Shown here piece after piece: positions 33,564-45,379 of a stretch of DNA of 64,000 nt. Under the pieces are notes generated by a model. That model searched no databases. It had not been told where the DNA came from and was given only the letters and a program-made list of their open reading frames with translations. Within the stretch, counting starts at the first letter, position 1. Each line of letters starts with the position of its first letter. The DNA lies in the NCBI GenBank assembly GCA_004352715.1, contig SCFE01000036.1, positions 201,329-265,328 on the forward strand. The letters are read 5' to 3'. The position numbers and the translations under genes are program-made. The stretch comes from Hofstenia miamia (lineage: Eukaryota; Xenacoelomorpha; Acoela).

Positions 33564-34285
33564 NNNNNNNNNNNNNNNNNNNNNNNNNNNNNNNNNNNNN
33601 NNNNNNNNNNNNNNNNNNNNNNNNNNNNNNNNNNNNNNNNNNNNNNNNNNNNNNNNNNNNNNNNNNNNNNNNNNNNNNNNNNNNNNNNNNNNNNNNNNNN
33701 NNNNNNNNNNNNNNNNNNNNNNNNNNNNNNNNNNNNNNNNNNNNNNNNNNNNNNNNNNNNNNNNNNNNNNNNNNNNNNNNNNNNNNNNNNNNNNNNNNNN
33801 NNNNNNNNNNNNNNNNNNNNNNNNNNNNNNNNNNNNNNNNNNNNNNNNNNNNNNNNNNNNNNNNNNNNNNNNNNNNNNNNNNNNNNNNNNNNNNNNNNNN
33901 NNNNNNNNNNNNNNNNNNNNNNNNNNNNNNNNNNNNNNNNNNNNNNNNNNNNNNNNNNNNNNNNNNNNNNNNNNNNNNNNNNNNNNNNNNNNNNNNNNNN
34001 NNNNNNNNNNNNNNNNNNNNNNNNNNNNNNNNNNNNNNNNNNNNNNNNNNNNNNNNNNNNNNNNNNNNNNNNNNNNNNNNNNNNNNNNNNNNNNNNNNNN
34101 NNNNNNNNNNNNNNNNNNNNNNNNNNNNNNNNNNNNNNNNNNNNNNNNNNNNNNNNNNNNNNNNNNNNNNNNNNNNNNNNNNNNNNNNNNNNNNNNNNNN
34201 NNNNNNNNNNNNNNNNNNNNNNNNNNNNNNNNNNNNNNNNNNNNNNNNNNNNNNNNNNNNNNNNNNNNNNNNNNNNNNNNNNNNN
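33564..34285. other. Assembly gap (722 N)
   Basis: Run of N within LINE-4B; LINE-4A sequence was probably collapsed here. Confidence 0.99.
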
Positions 34286-34891
34286 GTCTTCAGCGCTCAT
34301 GATATTTCTCTCATGCTTAAATCTTGCAAGTTGCCTGGTCCTTGTTTTCCTGACGGTGTTCCTTCCTTTGTAATTCAAGAAACCTCCTCCACGCTTTCTA
34401 TCCATTTAAAGCATCTTTACTCCTCCATTTGTTCCACTAAGCGCTATCCCGCCTGTTGGAAGACATCTTGGATTTCTCCGCTGTTAAAATCTAATCAGCT
34501 TCCCTCCTCGCAGGTCACGTCCTACCGCCCAATAGCTATTCTATCTCGTCTGTCTATCATCTTTGAACGCCTTGTTTTTCCTTTGTATTCCCAAAAATTC
34601 GTCACTTCATCTCTTCTTCTCAGCATGGCAACCTTACTGGTCGCTCTACGATTACTAACCGAAAACTGCTACTTTCACTCTGATAGTAATGATCCTGGTT
34701 GTATTATCTTTCTTGACATCTCAAAAGCGTTTGATCGCCTCCCTCATTCCATTCTGCTTGACAAGTTACGTTTATTTGGTTTTGATGTGGATTTCATCGA
34801 ACTGTTCCAGTCTTACCTGACCAATCGCCACCAGTGTGTCAAAATCAACTCGTCTATCTCCTCTGTCCCCATTACTAGTGGTGGATCTTGA
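34286..34891 (+). pseudogene. LINE-4B ORF2 remnant, RT fingers/palm
   Basis: Retains VFSAHDISLMLKSCKLPG, KTSWISPLLKSNQLP, FLDISKAFDRLPHSIL and part of the following palm; ends at a TGA created by the deletion join. Confidence 0.8.
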
Positions 34892-35192
34892 TCCTTTTGA
34901 TTTCATTAAGTTCTCTAATTCCTTCTGCACTCGCTCTGATGATGTCACCTTCTCCATTCGTCGTACAAAAAAACATCGCACCCTTCACTCGTTTTTCAAT
35001 CGTGCTTGTACTGCTGCTAATTACATCTTGACTCGCAGCCCTCCAACTGCGCTTGATTTCTTTTCCCCGCCACCGAGCTTCAAGAAATCTTTGATGGCTT
35101 TCCTCTTTGCTGAGCCCTTCTCCAACTTCGCCTACTCTTCCATTTGCTCCTATTTCATCTCCTGTGACTGTCCTCGCTGCCGTAAAACTTGA
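34875..35192 (+). pseudogene. LINE-4B ORF2 C-terminal remnant
   Basis: After the deletion, the last ~105 residues of ORF2 remain, from LDPFDFIKFSN to CDCPRCRKT with TGA at 35190. Confidence 0.8.
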
Positions 35193-35261
35193 CTTGTTTT
35201 TATTTTTTTGTTGTGTATGCCTTCAGCGGCTAATAAAGTCATTGATTATTATTATTATTAA

Positions 35262-36065
35262 ATGTTTACATTATACAAAAAAATTATTCAGTAATCATCC
35301 TAGTTTTAATGTATGTATTTACATTAGTGATGTGCGGTACCCAGTTTTACAAGCCAGTGCTCGTGGTGTGCATATCATTTATCGTCATTGTATGTATTTT
35401 TGAAAAACAAAAATTTTAAATAAAATGTTGAAAAAAGTAATATATAAAATATATAATGAGGTAAGTTGTGCTTGAATTTTTATTGAATATTTTTAAAAGG
35501 CTCAATCAACTATCTCGGTGCAGGCGTGTACAGGTGGGTATGGATATGCATGGAATTTTTGCAAGGCGGGTGCGGCATTAGGAAAGCTCTGCATCACAAA
35601 TCTACATGGCTAATGTTATTAAAAGGTTGAGTATATTTTATAGAGATCATTGATTACTTGTAGAGCTCTTAGCTCTTATAAGTAAGCATGTATTGACAAC
35701 TGCATCTGAACTTAGAAGGTTTCCTTACAACTAGAATTATGGTGAGGGTTAGAATAAGGCGGTATGGCAAGACAAAACCAATTTAACTTATATTGGTTCA
35801 AACTCAAAACTAATTTGAAATTTTACAAATATATATTCAGGGGTAACAAAGGAGCCTAATATATTTCAGAATCATCTGTTATAAATCATAACATTGTACG
35901 AGCGATAGACATCTATTTACAGATATTACCCTGTGGGAATTCTCATCGGTACATATGTTGATCAAAATTCTAATTTCAAGCGTGATAAACATAGAATGTT
36001 GCTTTGCAGATCTGCAATATAATAATGGAAGATATTTCGATTGCTGGAGACGTTGCAAGAAGTTG
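35262..36065. other. Intergenic stretch, nothing recognised
   Basis: AT-rich, no coding pattern beyond short chance frames. Confidence 0.5.
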
Positions 36066-36400
36066 CAAAAGAAATTAGGATTAGAACAGAACAGAACAGA
36101 ACTTTTATTTAGATTATAGATTACCATCCATGATATCAATAAATTATTCAATAGATCTTCAAATGTCTATGAGGAAATATGCTGGTTGAAATACCTCCAG
36201 TTGCATTTCGATGCCGTACACGACTTTCAGCATAATCTGATCTCCGTGGAATATACTTGGATAATGGGTGTCTACCTTCACTTTCAACAATTCTATTGTA
36301 TAATCTCTTATCAGCTTCTTTGATGATATCTCTGATGCATGAGAAATCATTGATAATCCCAAATCATACGGCTCTCTTCTGTACACTGTCAATCCTTCAC
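36066..36400 (-). mobile_element. 5'-truncated LINE 3' end, copy 1, (TTCTG)n tail
   Basis: - strand end of a LINE: a frame with DKRLYNRIVE..HPLS-like C-terminal block, then a tail of GTTCT repeats (plus-strand GAACAGAACAGAACAGAAC at 36083-36101). It closely matches 36786-37125. Confidence 0.7.
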
Positions 36401-36485
36401 TCCGCCTGTTTATTTATACTGCTCCACATGGTGTAAGTGTAAGAAAGCTTGCTCAGGACAAGCGATTTGTACAGCAAAGTGAGTT

Positions 36486-36486
36486 N
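36486..36486. other. Single N
   Basis: An isolated ambiguous base between two near-identical LINE fragments. Confidence 0.95.
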
Positions 36487-36785
36487 AAAACCATTGCCAA
36501 CACCTTAGGAAGACCTCATTCCAATTTACTAAATTTTTTAAAATGCAAATATCTCAAGGCTTTTGGCAAATTGGCGCAAAATTCATTTAAACACTAACTA
36601 TTTAAAATCTCTGCCCACATTGAGCCCATTTCAATCAAACCAAAGCAGTCGGGCGCAGGCTAAATTGGGGTACATGCTGAAATAACAAACATAACTTGAA
36701 GCTTCATATTTTTGTCAAAAAGGCGCAATTTGTGCTTTTGAGTTTAAAGGGCTCCAGCTTGTTGTTGGCTTACAAATTGTTTCAA

Positions 36786-37125
36786 AAGAACAGAACAGAA
36801 CTTTTATTTAGATTATAGATTACCATTCATAATATCAATAAATTATTCAATAGATCTTCAAATGTCTATGAGGAAATATGCTGGTTGAAATACCTCCAGT
36901 TGCATTTCGATGCCGTACACGACTTTCAGCATAATCTGATCTCCGTGGAATATACTTGGATAACGGGTGTCTACCTTCACTTTCAACAATTCTATTGTAT
37001 AATCTCTTATCAGCTTCTTTGATGATATCCCTGATGTATGAGAAATCATTGATAATCCCAACTCGTACGGCTCTCTTCTGTACGCTGTCAATCCCTCGCT
37101 CCACCAGTTTATTTATACTATTCAT
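36786..37125 (-). mobile_element. 5'-truncated LINE 3' end, copy 2, (TTCTG)n tail
   Basis: A 92-codon frame: IDSVQKRAVRVGIINDFSY, KEADKRLYNRIVESEGRHPL, SRVRHRNATGGISTSIFP. The SVQKRAxR block and the HPLxxxxPRR block are typical of the very end of LINE ORF2 proteins. It is followed by a (TTCTG)n tail. About 95% similar by eye to copy 1. Confidence 0.72.
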
Positions 37126-37790
37126 CTAAGTATTTACAGATTATTTGAAATAGGAAGTGTATTCTCCGAAATTAAATTGATTTCTTGTAATGTTATAATG
37201 TAAATTGCCCACTAATATTAGACTGAATTCATTTAAGTAATGTGTTCTTGTATATTTACGGGAACTATGGCAGTACCTGATATGGAACAAAAACATGCAA
37301 ATCTTTACGAAAATAAGATTTGTATATGGTTTTAGGTAACTTGTAATTTGGCCAAAAAAACTTGTTCATTAAGAATACACGCTATCCAAGCAAATAAAAT
37401 CATTTAAGTCATCATTAAGCAGAAAAACAAATAGGGCGACTTTCGAAAGAATAATTTATCAAACACGAATGACGTAGCTGGAAGTAAGCTGTTAGAAATC
37501 TCATTGTCATTTTGCGTGATGGCTGATTACACATATCTATAATTGCAGTAATCAAAAAATAAATAGCAAACATTCATGTAAAAATAGCAGAATAATAAAT
37601 ATTTAGCATTGTCATTAAAGATAGGCCATCAAAAGAAAGAGTCGAGTCGAAAAAAAATTATGTACAATATAAAAAGATTGCAAGGGCGAAACACTAATAT
37701 CGCCATTATTCAAATAACCAGGAAACAAAATTTTGAATATATCGTTTATTACTTTTTTCCGACATAAACAATCTTCAAACCGTAAGCAAA
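37126..37790. other. Intergenic stretch, nothing recognised
   Basis: AT-rich with normal CG content, no supported gene. Confidence 0.5.
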
Positions 37791-37892
37791 ATTTTGAGAT
37801 GGACATAACATATTTTTTGTCAATATGTATAAAAATTAAGGATGATTGAGGCATGAAAATCAATAATAATAGGTCAAACAAAATTTTATGAG

Positions 37893-38236
37893 GTGTCCAT
37901 GAAAATATTTATCTGAATATTTTTCATGAAATCAAGTATAGTATTTTATCATTTAGACTAGATTACAACTTAATAAACAACTGCTTTTTTAAGCCAAGGA
38001 TTACATTTTGAGGTTGGTAGTTTTTTTCATTGTTGAAAATCTCAAATTTTCCAAGTTTATCTCAAATCCTTTCCAAAATTATTATTTAATCGACATATTT
38101 CCTTATAAAAATTACTGCAAATGTCCTGAGGGAAATTAGTTTTAGCAGTTTATTATTGAGTTGTAATCTAGACTAAATAATAAAATATTATACTTGATTT
38201 CATAAAAAAAATTCAGATAAATATTTTAATCTACAA
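37893..38236. repeat. Fold-back (inverted repeat) element
   Basis: The left arm (about 37893-37983) matches the reverse complement of the right arm (about 38146-38236), e.g. AAATATTTATCTGAAT and ATGAAATCAAGTATA, over about 88 bp with roughly 10% mismatch. The spacer is about 160 bp. Related pieces recur at 38486-38640, some inverted with respect to 37995-38065. It looks like a MITE cluster. Confidence 0.7.
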
Positions 38237-38639
38237 ATGAGAAAATTTTAAATGACCCATTTAATTATATTAATCTTCATACCTCATTCATGCTACATTT
38301 TTGTTCATATTGTCATAACAATTTGCTATGTTGATCTCAAGTTCCCTATGTTGGTTTCAAGATTTCATATGTTGATAAAAAGTGCCCATCAAAAACTATC
38401 AACTGAATATATTATTTGACACTTTTTACAGACATAAATGAACCTTGAAATCAACATACAGTAACTTGTTTGGTATTTTTATACATTCTTGAAAACTTCA
38501 AATCTTCCAAAATTATTATTTGATGGACATCAAGTGTACATTTTGAGAGAAATTTGGAAGATTTGAGATTTTATAGAATGACAAAATTACCAACAGTACC
38601 CTGAGATCAAAATACAATTTTTTTGAATGAGATATAAGT

Positions 38640-40079
38640 ATCAAATACATCTAAATTTTGGCTCTGATAAAAAAGCAATTGAAATGTAAACTAAATGATA
38701 AAAGATTTGGTATGCCAATCAGAAGATTCTGTAGGACAATTTAAAGGTTCTGTATGTTGTAAAATGAAACAACCAAATATATTGGTTTGTGCTTAATTTC
38801 ATTTAAAATTTTCTATGTTTTGCACAATAATATGGTAATTTTGAAGATAGATTACAAATACCTTTAGCCAAATACATTAAGAAAAAAGCTTCATCAGCAT
38901 ATTAAATGTTTTCATATATTAAATTAGTAAAAAAATTAAAATGTTAATTGAATGTTTACCTCATGAAATTTGTGAATTAATAGCATGTTCTTACAATCAA
39001 TTATAGTTGTTGTCAGTTCCCCAAATTTCAATTTCAAATATAATATTATATTTGAATGTATTTTGATTATGTGTGTTCCCATGGTTGAATTTTATGACTT
39101 GTCAAAAATCACATATGAAATTAGAGAGTTGAAACCAGAACTTATTTTTAGAGCTAAAAGAATAGAAAATTTTGGAACCTTTTAAGGTCCTGTAGGAATG
39201 ATAAATGATCTTGAAATTCAAAATTGATTTAGAACTACAAAGTTACCAATTTTCACTAGAAACTTTTTTCCCTCATGGCAGTAATACAATGGTGGCAGCT
39301 AGGGGATAGGTCCAACAATAAAAATGACATATGAGCCAGCTACATCAGTGTTTGTTATCAATAAAAATTACTGATACACAGAAATTGATGTTACACTGTT
39401 AAAAAGGGTAACTTGTGTTTTGTATTTAATTGCTTGCTACATTGACTATTGTGTATTGCAATTCCCTTTTTTACACAGCAGGAATTCATAAATGATATCA
39501 AATAGCATGCCAAATTGCTTTGACTTAGGTACTGCAAGGCTAAAAGCACATTGTTATCTTGACTTCCAAGACTTCACTTGAAGATAAATTTGCCCTCTGA
39601 CAGATTTTATCCTATTATAACTGATATTTTGACATATATATAAAATGGCAGATTTCCAATTCCTCATTCTTCACAGTTAATAAACAAAACTAATCATTTC
39701 ATAACAAAATCTAATGTAAACAATGTAGTAGTCATTGAATTGCATTGAGTTTCAGCTAATCAAACCTGATTCTATTTTTAGTAGCCTAATGAGAAAAATG
39801 AGCTTTGTCTGCAACATCAATCATGACATTGGGAATTCAGTGAAATTATTTCTAATCCCAAATATCTGAAATGTTTAAGCTTGAATCAATCTTAATTAAT
39901 TTACTAAATTGTAGTGTAACTTGGAGACTTATTTTTTGATTTTATTATTAGGCACTCTGAAAATGGGTTACATCTTTTTGAAGTCCTTATTTAATGATTA
40001 GGTGCTATCAATTTGTATCAATTTCTTTAATTCAATTTGTTCACATTTTTTAGTGTAGTTATTCAATCATATTATTATT
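38640..40079. other. Unassigned CpG-free stretch upstream of gypsy I
   Basis: No supported gene; shares the extreme CG depletion of the gypsy elements. It might be older element remains. Confidence 0.45.
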
Positions 40080-40854
40080 TGTCCCCTCAGTTTAAAGTAT
40101 GTGTGATTGCTCATTTTAACTTTGTGAGGGAAATTGTGTTTGAAATTGTAAACAGTATCTAGGTAATAATTTACAATTTTTGTAATAAATATCTGAGACT
40201 ACTGTAGCAAAGTGTACAATAAATTTGTCTTCCTTCAACTGTGTTCAATCTTTTTTGCTTTTTATTATGTAGTAACCCCCTTTAAATTTATCATCAAAGA
40301 TTTGGTTATGATAACTATTGCTTAAGATCCAGCAACAATTTGGGAAGAAACTGTACTAGGTCTGGGGTGCCAAATAGCTCCTTAACAGTGACAGCCTGAA
40401 TTGTGGTTGCTTTAGGTTATGATTATGTGTAGGGAATAACAACTTTTATTCAATTGATCTGTACATGCACATAATGTTAACACTGTAAATATACTATGCT
40501 GTTTGCAAATGTGAATGCACAGCAATTATGTGCCTTTTGATTATTATTTATTTACATGAGCTGAGATATGGAACTCTGAGATAAATTGTTTATTAAGCTA
40601 GAAATTACTACTTGAGACACAAAATTAGCACCTTGGCAAGTAAGGATGGCTTTGTGGACATGGCTTTGGCATGATGCTGTTTGAATTGGTCACTGCTGGA
40701 GTTGTTTATGGAATTTCTATGTTTATTAGGCAAATTGGTGAACCACTAATGTTTCTTCCTTTTTGGAATGTACAGTAAACTTTGCAACCTTTGATCTTAA
40801 CTCTTAAGTTTCCCAGTACTGCTAGAGTAGCCAGAGCTCCCCCACAATTCTACA
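40080..40854 (+). repeat. Gypsy I LTR (5')
   Basis: Starts TGTCCCCTCAG and ends ...CACAATTCTACA, giving TG...CA termini. A TGGTGACC primer-binding-like sequence follows at once. The same start, end and internal blocks (GTGAGGGAAAT, TGTAGCAAA, AATAAATTTTGTCTT-like) occur at 48299-49085. It contains an AATAAA-like signal near 40221. Confidence 0.7.
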
Positions 40855-40873
40855 TGGTGACCTTGACATGATG
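40855..40873 (+). other. Gypsy I primer-binding site
   Basis: TGGTGACCTTGACATGATG directly after the LTR CA end; the parallel site at 49086 reads TGGTGACCCTGACATGATG. It starts with the TGG that pairs with a tRNA CCA end; the tRNA was not identified. Confidence 0.65.
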
Positions 40874-41342
40874 CTGGACAAATTAGGGTGTCAGTTTAAC
40901 TCTCTACTCTATTCTGTTGAAGTTACTAAAGTGGTCATCAGATTTTTTCCTGGTTATTGTAACATAGTGCTGAGCTTTTACTGTTTCTATATCATATTTG
41001 GTTTTGTTCTTTCTCTTTGGTGTGAGCCAGCTTGGATATTTGCTTCCCCTAGCCATGAATTGACTTCACTACCACTCAATGCATAACTTTGCCTCTTATT
41101 TTATTTTTATGCTGCAGTTCTGTGCTCTGAAGCTGTCACTAAGCTTCTACATTGTTTTTACTCATTCTGGGTGTTACTTTGTTGTTGTCTTGTTCTTCTA
41201 GAATTTGGATTTATTACTGTAACCTACACTGTGCTGTCTACTATTATTAGTTTTGCTTCTCCAAACCCAGTTGGAATTTATCTTGATTTGTTGGAATTGT
41301 TTTTCTCAATCTTCTTGTTTTTTCTGAATAGAATTTAGTAGT

Positions 41343-42850
41343 TTGTCTCATAATGGGACTCCCACTCAGGGTTTCCCCAGTGTGAGTGCTAGCAGCCCAA
41401 ACATTGCTCCTCACACTGCTGGAATTAATTCAATTGTTTCTCTGTTGTCTTTTGATCCCTATTATATTCTCACGCATACACTGCAGTCCCTTGAGCCTCA
41501 AAACAACAAGATTGATCAACTCTGAGCTGCCCTTGCCAAACAAACCAGTTGACATCATGCTTGTGAGCAATGCTTAGATTTGCTTCAAGCTGAGATGCAA
41601 GAACAGGCCCATGAAGCTCAATTGCAAGAGAGATGTTTCATTGATTCAATCAATGCTTTGGAAATTCAACTTCAAACCTTGGCAACACCTCTGCCTACAT
41701 CCCAACTTGGGGGAGTACCCCAGCGTGTTCTTCACTCTCCCAGTCTAGATTTTCTGAGTATGTAACTCACAGTGTTTTACAAGATGATTTGGACACCTTT
41801 TCTGAACACCTTTCTAAACAAATTTCTGAAATGATTTTTGCTTGCCTTCTGAGCAGCCCCATTGTCTCCACCTCTACACCATTGATGCCTCAATTCATTA
41901 CCCCAGTCACTTCATTCAAAACTAGAGAACCCACCTTTACACTGTCAGCTTTGACTCAAATTTCCAGGTTAACCACAATTGCCACTCCAGATCCATATGT
42001 GCTGAGTGTGACCATTTTGCCTCCTGCACCCATGAATACTTGTGTTACCCCCACTGTTGGAACTCCAATTACTCCCCCACAGTCATGTGATCTTTCTATG
42101 TCTACTCTGAAGACTGGACCACATTTTACCCAATTGATCCTACCTACAACTGCTTTTGGAAATGAAACCACTAACTTATTTAATCATCATTCTATATTGC
42201 CTAAGTTCACTGGAAAGATCAATGAAATTTCACAGTTTTTTGAAGAGTGGGTTTTCCTCTTTGAATTAACATTGCAGCACTACAAAGCCACTCAGGCTCT
42301 GCTGTTGCTCAATTTCCTACCTACCTTCAAGGTCCTGCATACAACCACTACATGATGTTGGATCAGGATTTGAAGACTAATTACCAAATTCTCATTGGTT
42401 ATTTTGAGGACTATTACAAGGTACCTCACATTAAGCATCAATACAAGATGCTATTATGTGACCTTTAGTTCAAGAAGGGCAACAACATGCATACTTACAT
42501 CATGCAGGTGGAAAGACTGTTCTGTTTAAGCAAGCTCACCCCCAATTATTTGAAGCATGATCTCTTTTCATACATTTGTTGGGGCTTTACACCTAACAAT
42601 TGTAGTCACCTTGAACTTAAGTGTGATCCTGACAACAATCTTAACCTGATAATTCATAAAGCTATTAGCATTGTGTACATGCTCCACAATACCAATCACA
42701 TCAACAAGGATGCTGGAGATCTTAAAGCAGGTTCATCTTTTTGCAGAAACCTCCTAACTCCTTGAGCACTGTTGCTTCAACAGTGAAATAGAACTTGAAC
42801 AGACTCATTGCTTCCATTGCAGGCAGAAAGGCCATACAAAGTTGCAATGT
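41343..42850 (+). pseudogene. Gypsy I gag with CCHC zinc knuckle
   Basis: Frames include IAPHTAGINSIV, LQAEMQEQAHEAQLQERCF, the capsid-like block ILPKFTGKINEISQFFEEW then VFLFELTLQHYKATQ, and KDDLFSYI-like regions. A zinc knuckle, CFHCRQKGHTKLQC (C-x2-C-x4-H-x4-C), is at 42809-42850. Gypsy II has a closely parallel FTGKIDEISQSFKEWLFLF. Several TGA codons stand where Arg is expected, e.g. 41524 and 41548. Confidence 0.75.
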
Positions 42851-43029
42851 CATGCTGTCATTTGTTTAGTTGCTGATGGTAAAGGCTTTATCATTGATGA
42901 GCCCAGAGTCAAAGAGTGTCCTTCTGATTTATCTGTTAGCTCTGTTGATCAGTTAAACTAGTCAGAGTGCTGCCTCCTAGAAAATGTGCACATGGCATTC
43001 TGGTAATCACTTCACTGTTGTGTACTAAT

Positions 43030-43350
43030 GTTATCCCTGTGGATATAAATTGATCTCTGATCAATGTCACCATCAATACTGATGCTTCAGCCTCAATCAT
43101 TAGTGACTCTTTTTGCTCCAAGTTATGTTTATCATAAAATGATTTACTTCCATCTACTATGCATCTGTTGAATGCCTCTGGGAAAGCATTATCTTTGAAA
43201 GGTCATGTACTGAACCTGGAACTACACATTTGGCAGGAACCATTTGTTGTTGATCTGATTGTTATAGATACCTGTGATCAGCCACTCCCATAATACATAA
43301 TTCTGGGAAATGATTTTCTTGAGCAGAACACATGTGTTATTGATTAAGGA
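43030..43350 (+). pseudogene. Gypsy I retropepsin region
   Basis: INTDASASIISDSF stands in the position of the retropepsin active site (usually DTGAS); Asn replaces the catalytic Asp and Asp replaces Gly. Downstream DLIVIDTCDQP and ILGNDFL (the hydrophobic-G block) follow. TGA/TAA codons interrupt it. Confidence 0.65.
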
Positions 43351-43356
43351 AAGAAC

Positions 43357-43749
43357 ATGATTTCCATCCACAAAAGTGGACATTGGCAGGAGCTCACTAC
43401 CATTCCAGAGCAGGATATCTTGTTAAGATTTTCTGAAAGTGTAATTTTTGAGCCTCATCATTGGCAGCATGTCCCCATCACTACTGACTCTGCCTACACT
43501 GGTGATGTTATGGTTTCTGGATTCAAGGGGAAGAACTTCTCTAGAGTCAACTTCTCCCCTGATCTCTGCCATGTCTCTAAAGGAAGAACATACATTACTA
43601 TCTTAAATAGTTCTAATTCATTGGTCAAGATAGACCTTTCCCAGCTAAAACTTATTGCAACCCCCGTTTGTCTGGAATTCCAGGCCACTGCCTGTCTACC
43701 AATATTAACTGCCATTCATAATTTGGTGGAACCAAGTAATCCCATCTAG
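43357..43749 (+). pseudogene. Gypsy I protease-RT spacer, open 130 codons
   Basis: Contains PEQDILLRFSESVIFEPHHW and SPDLCHVSKGRTYITILNSS. The matching but broken stretch in Gypsy II reads QDILLTLSESIVVEPWHW. It is the region between retropepsin and RT; no catalytic motif. Confidence 0.6.
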
Positions 43750-43849
43750 ATCCCTCTTGTTAATGAGTGGACTCATCTGCATCTTAGCTCTCAAGAGTGT
43801 GAGTCACTTTCTCACCTGCTTCAGCAACATCACAAGGCTTTCAATTACA

Positions 43850-44560
43850 GCTCAATTAGCATTGGCCAGGCTGTTGGCAAACAACACTCTATTGTAACCA
43901 AGAACAATCATCCAATTTGCCTGTCCATTAGGAGGGTACTAGAAAACCTCAGAGAAGAATATGAAAAGATTCTGAGCAATCTTATAGAAAGTGGCATTAT
44001 TCAGGCTAGTAATAACCCCTATGCACACCCACAGTCTTTATTAAACAAGGTGACAAGTACTGCCTCTGTGTGGACTTTAGGAAGCTTAATGATGTTACAG
44101 TAAAGGATGTGTATCCACTTCCCAACACTGAGGATCTTCTCTATGATGCTAGTCAGTATAAGTTGTTCAGGTTCCTCAACTTGTTCAAAGCATATCAGCA
44201 TGTGCCAATGAAGCCTGCTGATATCTTAAGGATTGCCTTCATTACTCTGTATGGCCTCTTTGAGTAGAAAGACATGGCTTTCACTGGTAACAACTTCTCT
44301 GAGCATCTAGAAAGGCTTGGATGCACCCTTAATCTTTTATATGAATCTGGTCTCTAAGGAAATGGAAACAAGTGTTCCCTGTTACAACCATGTGTTACCT
44401 TTCTTGGGAGAATCATCAAACCTGGTCATATTTCCATCAAAAACAATGTGAAAGATCATTTGGATAAAATTGAAACTCCTCACTCTCATAAGGATGTGCA
44501 ATGCATTATGGGATTTCTGAATTATTACAGTACTTTCATCTCTGAATTAGCTAACAAGAT
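43850..44560 (+). pseudogene. Gypsy I reverse transcriptase remnant
   Basis: EEYEKILSNLIESGIIQASN, then after a frameshift CVDFRKLNDVTVKDVYPLP and LYDASQYKLFRFLNLFKAYQ and HVPMKPADILRIAF. A TAG replaces Trp after YGLFE (44265). The YxDD-bearing palm is deleted: MAF runs into the HLERLGCTLN-like region. GFLNYYSTFISELA marks the connection to RNase H. Confidence 0.75.
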
Positions 44561-44599
44561 CAAGCATATTTCCAATCTATTAAGGTGCAAGATTGAATT

Positions 44600-45079
44600 T
44601 AAGTGGACTTGGGAAGAGTAAGAGGAGCTCAATGCCATCAAGGGAGAATTACAAAAGATTCCCAGCTTAAATTATTTGAAAGAGTTCCTTATTGACTATG
44701 ATGCCAGTTCTGTCACAATTAGTGGCATGCTCAGCCAACTCATTGGTGGAAGAGTAGGCCTGATACAGTACTTCAGCCACAAGCTGTGAAGCACTGAGCA
44801 GAATTATGGTGGTACAAAATCTAAAATTTTGGCACTAGTAGAGAGTCTGAAGAAATTTTGTTTCTTTATTTTGGTCTGTCACTTTACTGTGTAAATGGTA
44901 ACTCTGCACTAGCCTGCCTGAAGAAAATTTCTTGGGAAAAGTCCAACATTGTTGCCCATTGGATTGAATACTTGAATGGTTTTATGTTTTCTATTAAGCA
45001 CTGTCCAGGGAGACTTCATAACAATGCAGACTATTGGACCACTCTCCCTAGTTATGAGTGTGAGCTCTGGAAACTGTAA
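44600..45079 (+). pseudogene. Gypsy I RNase H
   Basis: LIDYDASSVTISGMLSQ and YFSHKL-stop-STEQNYG, the standard RNase H start of Ty3 elements, then SALACLKKISWEKSNIVAHW and FSIKHCPGRLHNNADYW. The stop after HKL is TGA where Arg is expected. Confidence 0.72.
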
Positions 45080-45379
45080 GGAGAGAAGACACCATTCAGG
45101 TTTATCCCTGTTACTGATTATGAGCACCTTCCTGAGATCAATGCAGATTGCCATGGCAACATGATCCTTCCAATTCTTGTAAAAGAAGAAATCACTGAAG
45201 CAGAGATTTTGCATCACCAATGCCACAATAAGGTACTAATCAAAATTATTTTGAAATTAATGAACACTAATTACATCCTCAGTCCTGTTGCCAACAGATA
45301 CTTTTGGTGATACAACTGGAAACAGACAGAAGCAAGCCTGCTTTATGCTCAAAGCTGAAATAGTTGGTTAGCTCTCTCC

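Larger units (their letters stand above)
33279..35261 (+). mobile_element. LINE-4B: second copy, with RT deletion and a gap
   Basis: Collinear with LINE-4A (offset 8729 bp at the 5' part) and nearly identical there. It carries a 722-N gap, a small deletion and frame disturbance near 34580-34665, and a deletion of roughly 650 bp at 34880. That deletion joins SVPITSG directly to the LDPFDFIKFSN region and removes the PQGS motif and YVDD. The 3' end has the same GCGGCTAATAAAGTCATTG signal and (ATT)n tail. It is non-functional. Confidence 0.9.
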
